Assembly (NCBI RefSeq): GCF_947242115.1
Contig: NC_074719.1
Location: 36,726,012-36,790,011 of the forward strand
Direction of reading: 5' to 3'
From: Biomphalaria glabrata
Lineage: Eukaryota; Mollusca; Gastropoda; Planorbidae
Length of the DNA: 64,000 bases
The stretch's first letter is position 1. The number at the start of each line of letters is the position of its first letter. Below, piece by piece: positions 56,645-64,000 of this stretch. The position numbers and the translations under genes were made by a program. A model generated the notes under the pieces. The model did not search any database. It had not been told where the DNA came from and saw only the letters and a program-made list of their open reading frames with translations.

Positions 56645-59118
56645 CACATATATATCCAAAAGATATTTCATCGGTCCGAAGACTCTGTGGCATGGTTCAA
56701 TATCTTGCAAGATTTGTTCCAGACTTGTCGACAGATTTACAGCCCATATCATGGTTGATCAGAAAGAACACACCATTTGTTTGGTCTGATCAATGCACAC
56801 GAGCTTTCATCAAGATAAGACTAAGACTAAGACTAAGACTAAGACTGCTTTAATGATCCTTAAGGAAATTTGTTGTGATTACAAGGACTCGTTTTTCATA
56901 TAAATACAACACAACAGAAACATACACATAAATACAACAGACAACATGAAGAGTTCATTCAGCGACTACACACAGGTATATTGGTGCATTTCATGTTCCC
57001 TGATCAATGAGTGGCGGTGATAGAGTCTCACCGAGTGAGGTACGAACGAGTTTTTGTACCGCTCCGTTCTTGTTTTGATTGACAGCAGTCGCCCACTTCG
57101 CGACGACCTGGCGTAGTTCTGATGGAGCGGGTGGCCGTTGTCTTCCAAGATTTTTTCGATTTTTCTTAGGCACGTTTGTTCAAAAAGTTCTTTTAAATGT
57201 GGTAATGTTGTGAGTGTAATTTTTGATGCTTTATTAATGATGTTTTCTAGACGTTGCAACAGTTTAGATGAGGCGTTGCCTTGCCAACAACTTATTCCGT
57301 ATGTTAGCAGATTTTGTACAGTTGCGCCGTAAAATGTCTCAAGGATCTTCTTGTTTAATTTAAAACTGTTGAGTTTGTATAGAAAAAAGAGTCGCTGGGC
57401 TGTTTTCTTTGTCAGAGTTCCAAGGTGGTCTTTCCATGAAAATATCGACTGGAAAACATCCTTCAAAAACCACTCAGTTCTGCTCCGAGAAGGCTACAAA
57501 GTCTAATGATGCGTCTTTATCGTTACGATATCCAGTTTCAATATGTCAAAGGCAAAAATTTGTTCATAGCTGATACTTTGAGTAGAGACCCATCAGAGGA
57601 AAAGAGTGATATCCCTGATGTTTGTGTCAATACAGTCGGACTGGCAATACCAGATGCAGTGCTGGAGAAAGTCAGAATCGAGAAAGAGAGATCGATGCAA
57701 ACACTGATTCAGTATATCCTCAATCGATGACCAGACAAACACTGATTCAGTATATCCTAAATGGATGACCAGACAAACATAATTGTCTAACTGAGCTCAA
57801 ACAATTTTTTTTTCACTAAGAGACATGTTAACATATGAAGATGAACTCTTGTTGAAGGGAGAACAAATAATCATACCGATATCACTTCGCAAGGAAATAG
57901 AAGAAAAACTACATGCAGCACATCTGGGAGTAGACTCAATGAAAAGAAGAGCAAAAGAAACAGTTTTCTGGCCTGGATTATCAGCTCGAATAAAGGAAAT
58001 AGCCAACTCATGTTACATTTGTCAGAAAAACAAACCAGCGAATCAGATAGAAGAATTAATACAGCACGAAATAGGTTCTAATCCGTGGGACAAGATTGGA
58101 ATTGATTTATTCCAAATGTGTGACCAACAATGTCTAGCCATAGTGGACTTATAATTAACATTTCTAAGAGGTAGAAAACATGCGGTTGAGAACAACACTC
58201 GCAATTATAAAGAAACTGAAAGTTTTATTTGCAAGATATGGGGTGCCCAAGGTCTGTATAGCGGACCCCACTTCACATCGGAATACTTTTCAAAATTTAT
58301 GATGGAATAGGGAGTGACTCATTTGAAATCCTCCGTAGGACAGCTTCAATCCAATGGAAAGGCTGAGTCAGCAGTTAAAATTTTGAAGAACATCATGAAG
58401 AATTCTAGAGAATCAAAGTCAGATGCTTATGAAGCTCTTCTGGAATTTAGAAATACTCCAAGGCAAGACACAAATCTAAGCCCAGTTCAGATGTTTTTTG
58501 GTCGGATGACTCGAACACTAATACCAAGCAAAAGGAGTAACATTAAGATTTCTACATGTCAAGAGGACATTATGAGAAGGAAAGAAAAACGTCATATGAG
58601 TGTAAAAACATCTTATGATAAGAGGTCAAGAAATTTAAGTCAGCTGAGAACTGGACAGACGGTCTATTTCCAATCACCTAATGACCCTACATGGAGACGT
58701 GGAAGAATCCAGTCTCAAGTCAATCAGAGAGCTTACATTATTCGAGGTGACAATGGTGCAGTGTACCAAAGAAATAGAGTGCATATCAACCCGCAAAGAG
58801 AAACAGAAGAACAAGATATATTCCCCGATACTGGTGACAACTTACAGGACAATAGAACTCGTAATCAACACTTTCTTCACTCATCAAGAGATCATTCCCT
58901 GCGACCAAGGGATCAGTTGAAGAAACCGACAAGATTCAATGTTGTGGTTTTGTTTTATTTTTTTTTTATGATACTATGCGAAATGTTTTATTTTTTTTAT
59001 TTTTTTTTAAAGAAAAGGGAATGTTGATATGGTGCGCAAAGGTGCACGCGTTCAATATAATAAAGTATCATTCTCCGCCATGACACTAATGGTTGTTGTT
59101 TGTTTATTGCTGACTGTG
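56645..59118 (+). mobile_element. Ty3/gypsy pol remnant, 5'-truncated
   Basis: An old element in the ordinary gypsy order: the end of RT (RRLCGMVQYLARFVPDLS), the end of RNase H (YVKGKNLFIADTLSRDP), integrase zinc-binding end (CYICQKNKPAN), the core's DKIGIDLFQ, QSNGKAESAVKILKN, and a basic C-terminal part. An LTR-like start TGTTGATATGG follows a purine tract near 59023. There is no 5' part. It is broken in many places and interrupted by a LINE. It replaces sequence at the end of the cassette in unit 2. Confidence 0.75.
56815..57465 (-). mobile_element. LINE 3' end nested in the gypsy remnant
   Basis: The minus strand encodes a LINE C-terminus (SWKDHLGTLTKKTAQRL, LLTYGISCWQGNAS, LQRLENIINKASK). 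The 3' tail is a run of AGTCTT units (complement of AAGACT) at 56815-56847. It is 5'-truncated. It is a different family from the other LINEs in the window. Confidence 0.8.
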
Positions 59119-59143
59119 AACTTAGATCTTAATTAACTTTGGG

Positions 59144-59815
59144 CCTGTTAAAAACACGTCCCATTAGAAGTAACGCCACTAAGTCAACGTGGCAACACGG
59201 GGACATTTGGGTAACTTCGTAGAGAAACACGGCGACATTTGGGTGACTTTATAGAGAGGCACGGCGACGAACCCAATATCCGGCAATATGCTACAGTATC
59301 CATTACATCCATAACTGGAAAAAAATACGAAGAATTCTTTCGTTTGTATGGGAAGTCTCAAAGTAGTTGAAGCCTAGAAACCGAATTTTATAAAACATAA
59401 TGATATGGATCTTTATGTTAAATAAGTAAAGCCAACTTAAACTTTAATGTTATTATTTGATGCTAAAACTACTACTAAATATAACTACCTGGTCCTTATG
59501 CTTTGATCAAAGGCGGATTGAAAACTTTATAATGGGGGTAATTGGTGATTTTATTGAACGTATAAGCCTCAAGAGATAAAGCTCTTGGATTCTGATTTTA
59601 TTTTTTTTAATTTTTTTTTTTTTTTGGGGGGGGGCGGGGGGGGGGGGTTAAGGTCGCCCCTGAATCCACCAAATTCTATAATGGACACCTGACTTTTATT
59701 GGGAAAGTTAATCAGTTGATCGTTGTTCTGCGACATGACACCATAGTTTACCGTCTACCATACAAACAGATGACCTAGATGACAATATATCACAAGATCT
59801 GATAGGAGTACTTTT
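59144..59815 (+). repeat. End of unit 2, shared with 32440-33110
   Basis: It matches unit 1 through TAAAAACACGTCCCATTAG, GGCAATATGCTACAG and CTAAAACTACTACTAAATA. It includes a worn SINE at about 59545-59815 with a poly-T/G tract inside. Confidence 0.8.
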
Positions 59816-59822
59816 AGTATAA

Positions 59823-59887
<65 letters not shown>

Positions 59888-59890
59888 TAT
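59823..59890. repeat. (TA)n tract at the end of unit 2
   Basis: TA repeats with one CATA interruption, in the same place relative to the unit as the tract at 33378. Confidence 0.9.
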
Positions 59891-59892
59891 AT

Positions 59893-61057
59893 TGTTGTAA
59901 ATCTAAGGCAAGCAGTCAACGAAAGCAAGGAGGTAATAACAGCCGATGTATTTATTTTCAGATAGTATAAACAACCAGGCATGGACTTCAACCATCAAGT
60001 CCCAGAGTGTCTTATCTTAAGTGACAGCAGTCCTTTTCTATCTAAATACCAGTACAGACCACCGACACACTTCCCAGTGCCGCCCAAGTTCCTCAATACA
60101 GTTCACAGAGAGCACAAAGGACGGCCCTTGATCACAGACAGCTCAGACTCCAATAACTTACTGATCACTCCAGCCGGATCTACAACATTCATTCTTCCTA
60201 GTATCAACATGTATTCTACTGCTTGTCTTGATAGTGCTCTCATGCGCATCATTAATGTGGCGCGAGAGCGGAGTTACAACATTGCCCTCTTCTAAGCTCT
60301 GATCGTCCTTAACAGATTCAGGTGCACTACAAAGTAGTGGACGTTGGTCAGTGCAGGTGGAGGTCGGTCTGTGGGAGCCACAGACGGCGGGGAGCCCCAC
60401 GAATCCATCTGAACTGTTCTTTGCAGGTGCCGACGTCGTGATCGTTGCGTTGACTTCTTCATGACCGTTGTTACAGACGCTCGCCTTCTGACACGTACAG
60501 AGGTAGTGGTGATCAATGTAGTTGTCATCAGAGCAGTTGGTCCTGCACGCCGCTTCAGCAGACCCTCTCGATGGACGTCCCATGACATACTTGTAGAACC
60601 ACACGTAGCCATGGTTGCAAACAAATTGTCATTCTCAGCCGTGTCACTAAGGTAGGCCCATGAAGCACCCTTGCAATGTTCAGTGTGTAAAAGTTCATAA
60701 GGTGTTGAATCGGGTCCAGCTGAAATGAATTCACCATCGTCCATGTTACTCTCACTGGTGAAAACAGAAGTATAGAAGTCCACTGGTTTCAGACCCTGTT
60801 GGTGGGTTTCTTGACATTTGCATTCCCTCCGTGAAGCACTGCATGTACATTTGTTTTTTTTAACTCCTGGTAGCAGTTATCAAACTTCGAAGTTTCTTAG
60901 TACACAATGGACGATAGACAGAGGTCTTTAAGGTGGGACACAATCCAAAGTAGTCTTGTCTAGTTCTTCTTCCTAGTATCAACATGTCTTTTACTACTTG
61001 TGTTGAATGGTGCTCTCGTGCGCACCATCAGCGTGGCGCGGAAGCGAAGTTACAACA
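59893..61057 (-). mobile_element. LTR element remnant
   Basis: A 389-bp LTR at 59893-60281 has inverted ends TGTTGTAA and TTACAACA. A purine tract follows on the minus strand side (AGAAGAGGGCAA). About 680 bp of internal sequence encodes a basic, proline-rich stretch like the end of a gypsy pol. The right side (about 60966-61057) repeats the last part of the LTR and also ends TTACAACA. Most of the element is gone. Confidence 0.65.
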
Positions 61058-61061
61058 ATAC

Positions 61062-61400
61062 ATATACATTAGACAAAAGAAAAGCCACTGGTCTTTGCAT
61101 CTTTCTTGTAATTGTCGCAAAACGAATATCATGTCACATGTACCTCTACCGGCTCTAAAGCCACATTGGATCTCAGCAACTCGTCCACAAAAGAGTGAGT
61201 TAGTCGGTCAAGCAAAACTCGTGCAAAGATCTTTCCTGCTACTGACAGAAGTGTAATGCCTCGATAGTTGGAGCAGTTAGGCTTGTCTCCCTTTTTGTAT
61301 AGGGATATGATTACGGAATCTCGAAAGTCAGGTGGAACAACGCACTTCTACCAGCATAGAGCGAACACGTCTGTTAGCCACTCACTAGAGGCAACAAACC
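61062..61400 (-). mobile_element. LINE reverse transcriptase fragment, antisense
   Basis: The minus strand reads FRDSVIISLYKKGDKPNCSN, YRGITLLSVAGKIFARVLL and an IQCGFRAGRGTCDMIFVLRQ stretch, conserved RT blocks of an endonuclease-type LINE. Both sides are cut. Confidence 0.8.
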
Positions 61401-62510
61401 TACTTGGTGTGAGTACGCTTCTGCTCTCAGGCAGATTGCAATTTAATGAGGGTACCACGAGGTGGGCTTACACTGCGAGTCAGATTAAGGTAAAACATTG
61501 CGACCTAGTTTACGTGCTTTAGTGCTTGTTGTTGTATATATTTTTTTCGGAAAAAAAAAGGTGTGACATTGCTTACGATAACCTTACAAAACCACTACTC
61601 TTCTTACAGAACCTGATGAAATGTTATGTTGTTACAGTGCCTGTTGCGTGATGACACAGATCACGTGACACATATGTGACAGAAACTAATTGCTTTTGTC
61701 ACCTAGTTTTCACAGGTTCAAAGTATTTATATTGTAAGAGAACATCAGACTAAAGCAACCAAGCTTAAGAGAACCATTGGTTTCTGGTAGGTTTGATACT
61801 TTTTAGTTAAAGGTACATTTATTTTGTCGTAGTCATTGTAACTTTTCATCTATTATAGGCTATATAGTAGTACTTTATAATCCTATATTCTTAAGCGAGC
61901 AATTCTTGTATGTATGTATGTATGTATGTATATATATTTATATATATATAAATTTTATTTCGAAAACGGCTTTAACGATTTTCTTTAAAATTTCAAGGTA
62001 CGTGTATATTGATGAGAAAAAAAATCTCAGCTCATTGGCCACATCGGCAAAACTCGAAGTCGACCGTTATATCGGTTTGAAAATGGCTCATTATCGAAAA
62101 ATTAATTTTGGATGGAATGTTTTATGAATGAAATTTTCTATATGACGTCAATGGAAAAAAAAACTTGACACCGCTTACGTCACTAGGCTCACAGCAGTAC
62201 AATAAGACATTTCTTCGCAAACAAGAACACGTTTTAATGATTCATTTGGCGTAATTAAACATTTGCGCACCATCTTATTATGAAACTATGGAAGAAAAAT
62301 AATGAAATTAAATATCTTTATGTATGATTAGTTATTGTGTTTTAAAGGCTTTATAAATTGTTTACACTTTAATTGCGTACACCAGTAGGTAGCTTTTACT
62401 TTGTTATTATTTTGCTGGTGAATTATTGCAATGTGTTCAAGCTTCGAAGTCTACTGTCCCATACCGAAACATAGGAAATGGTCATAACACAGCTTATCTA
62501 TGCCTTACTT
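61400..62510. other. Intergenic, no gene seen
   Basis: It contains a (TATG)n/(TA)n microsatellite at about 61905-61950 and a third, diverged copy of the CGAAAACGGCTTTAACGATT repeat at 61955-62110. No host gene was recognised. Confidence 0.5.
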
Positions 62511-62516
62511 GCAAAA

Positions 62517-62919
62517 CCTGGGACGGCCCTAACATTTGCGGGGCCCTATGTGAAATGGATTGCGCGTTAACCAGTAAGGGTAAGGATAAGGATAATAAGT
62601 AAAATAAAAGATTTTGTATTAGAAAATAAATTCGTATTTGCATTACATTTTTATTAAATGAAAGCTGACGATGTCATTTTTTTTATATCACGCGTAGGAC
62701 TGGCATTTACCATATTGATTGACACCTCAAAATGATAATTTTGTCTTTTTTAAGGACATTTTTATGAGTTTCAGGAGATTTCCAGGAGCTCCTTGAGAAC
62801 AAGGAGCCCACGGGAACCCTATTATAAATTATAATGGTTTAATTTAATCATTTACACCTAGAATTAGTGCGGTGCTTTTGAGCTTCAGGGTCCACTGCAT
62901 AGGCCTAAGGCTGGCCCTG
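62517..62919 (-). mobile_element. Worn DNA transposon relic
   Basis: The left end CTGGGACGGCCCTAACA and the right end (complement CAGGGCCAGCCTTAGGCC) form a weak inverted pair. The sequence inward from the right end resembles 41568-41945. No clear target duplication was seen. Confidence 0.4.
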
Positions 62920-63124
62920 ATGATATCCAGCTCGCGGTCAACGAATTTTCATCACGCTGCTGCTTTTTTTGGTTAACCTATAAACCTCGTTAAAACAGAA
63001 GTCATGTTCCAGAAGTCACCCAATAAAACTTACTTAGCCTAAAGATCACCGCGCATAGACATCCCTTAAAGTGGTAGATAACTTCACATTATCTGGGAAG
63101 CATAGTATCAAATGACGCATTGCT

Positions 63125-63490
63125 TTAAAGAGAGGTTGATCTGTGATCAGGGATAGTCGTGCTTTTCGGACGCCTCCAAGCGAGAGTGTGGCGAAATAAA
63201 TAGCTCCGCCTGTCTACAAAAATCAGTGTCAACCAGTGATTCTTTCAACCCCTCTATGTGGATCTGAGACATGAGTACTTTATAGAAAGCAACTAAGACC
63301 TCTTGAACGACTTCACCAAAGACCGCAATACAAACAGCGATATTCTTGCAAAATGGTATGAAATTCTTTTAATCCGACAGTCACGCTTTGCAGGGCATTT
63401 ATTCCGTATGGGACACGAACATATTTTGGCAATCTTTTTTTTTAGTAAGCTGAAAGGTTGTCGGAGTAACAGAGATGCCTCACAATAACG
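63125..63490 (+). mobile_element. LINE 3' fragment
   Basis: Same type as 29915-31225. The + strand reads a worn C-terminus including LIRQSRFAGHLFRMG after TLYRKQLRPLER-like sequence. The frame is broken. Confidence 0.7.
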
Positions 63491-63639
63491 CTTCTTTAGA
63501 ATACTAACGCGATGTTTTTAAGTCTATTAGAAAAAAATGCTCGATTTTACTTTGTTACTAGGTGCACGTTTTACACTATAATGTAGAGATTTTGCATCAC
63601 TTGATGATTCTTACTAAAGCCATAATAATATGGCTTGTC

Positions 63640-64000
63640 TTCAAGTCCGAAGATTAGTGAGTAATGCAGTATTTCCCCCTGACAGCGCAGCCCCAGCTGT
63701 GACCTACATATTTTACCACATCCAGGGAAAGCATAACCATTGTCCGCAGGTGGTCGATTTAGATTTTCTTTTCGCCGTCTGCGTATTTTCTTTTGGTCTC
63801 AAATGTGTATCCCGCGGCCTTCGTGAGTGACCTCCAGCTGTTTCGTTCTTAGGCCGCATGCAACCAGGTGCTCTCTTCTATGTCAGTCAAGGAAAGTTGA
63901 CGCCTTAGCTGGTCTTTGAAGCTTTTCCTTGGGGCGCCTCTGTTACGTTGACCACCTTTTAGCTCACCAAAAAAAGACTGCCTTTGGCATACGTTTGTCT
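63640..64000 (-). mobile_element. LINE 3' fragment, runs off the window
   Basis: The minus strand from the window edge reads RMPKAVFFGELKGGQRNRGA, then FKDQLRRQLSLTDIEESTW, the end of the same LINE type on the opposite strand to 63125-63490. The two copies face each other. Confidence 0.75.

Larger units (their letters stand above)
33441..59820. repeat. Segmental duplication, unit 2
   Basis: The second head-to-tail copy, with genes A2, C2 and B2. It is longer than unit 1 mainly because of added elements: two hAT-type insertions, a MITE, a MULE-like element, an LTR element, LINE ends and a gypsy remnant. Confidence 0.85.

Noticed and set aside
59755-59991. A minus-strand frame rich in Ile-Tyr
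   Set aside because: It is translation of a (TA)n microsatellite.
60292-60783. Two overlapping minus-strand frames resembling a secreted or proline-rich protein
   Set aside because: They lie between LTR copies and look like the tail of an LTR-element pol region in decay.

Overview
The window looks like a piece of a mollusc nuclear genome, most likely a gastropod snail. This is an inference from AT-rich intergenic DNA, CTAGATCT-rich tracts, several tRNA-type SINEs, CR1-like and other LINEs, and short intron-bearing genes; nothing in the window names the species. There are no bacterial genes, operons, CRISPR arrays, rRNA genes or convincing tRNA genes. Most of the sequence is transposable-element DNA.

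The host content that stands out is a small gene cassette, present twice because of a tandem segmental duplication. Unit 1 runs from about 17.3 to 33.4 kb and unit 2 from about 33.4 to 59.8 kb. Each unit carries, in the same order and on the + strand, gene A, gene C and gene B. A and B have a signal-peptide exon joined in phase 0 to one large exon. C is a tiny single-frame cysteine-rich secreted peptide. A and B look like ancient paralogs. Each encodes a secreted precursor of about 190-210 residues with four mature-region cysteines, amphipathic-helix-like modules, dibasic KR/RR sites and a GKR amidation-type site. I recognise no known family. All copies of A and B have intact reading frames.

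The two units have diverged in informative ways. Gene B is conserved, with 6 replacements against 7 silent changes in its main exon by my count. Gene A has 15 replacements against about 3-4 silent changes, 9 of them in the central two-cysteine peptide. In unit 2 the sequence just upstream of both start codons has been lost or replaced, removing a candidate 5' splice acceptor in each gene. Unit 2 also gained a young antisense LTR element in the A intron and several DNA transposons and MITEs. Unit 1 gained a SINE and a LINE fragment.

Left flank (0-17 kb): a DNA transposon with terminal inverted repeats carries an intron-containing Mutator-like transposase gene that was broken by a CR1-like LINE. 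It is followed by a SINE hit by a hAT-type MITE, and a second SINE hit by an 8.2 kb LTR element. That LTR element and the unrelated-looking one in the A2 intron both place integrase before reverse transcriptase, the Gmr1-type order, which is unusual for Ty3/gypsy elements.

Right flank (56.6-64 kb): a worn Ty3/gypsy pol remnant with a nested LINE, a repeat shared with 32.4-33.1 kb, a second LTR remnant and several LINE fragments. No host gene is recognised there.
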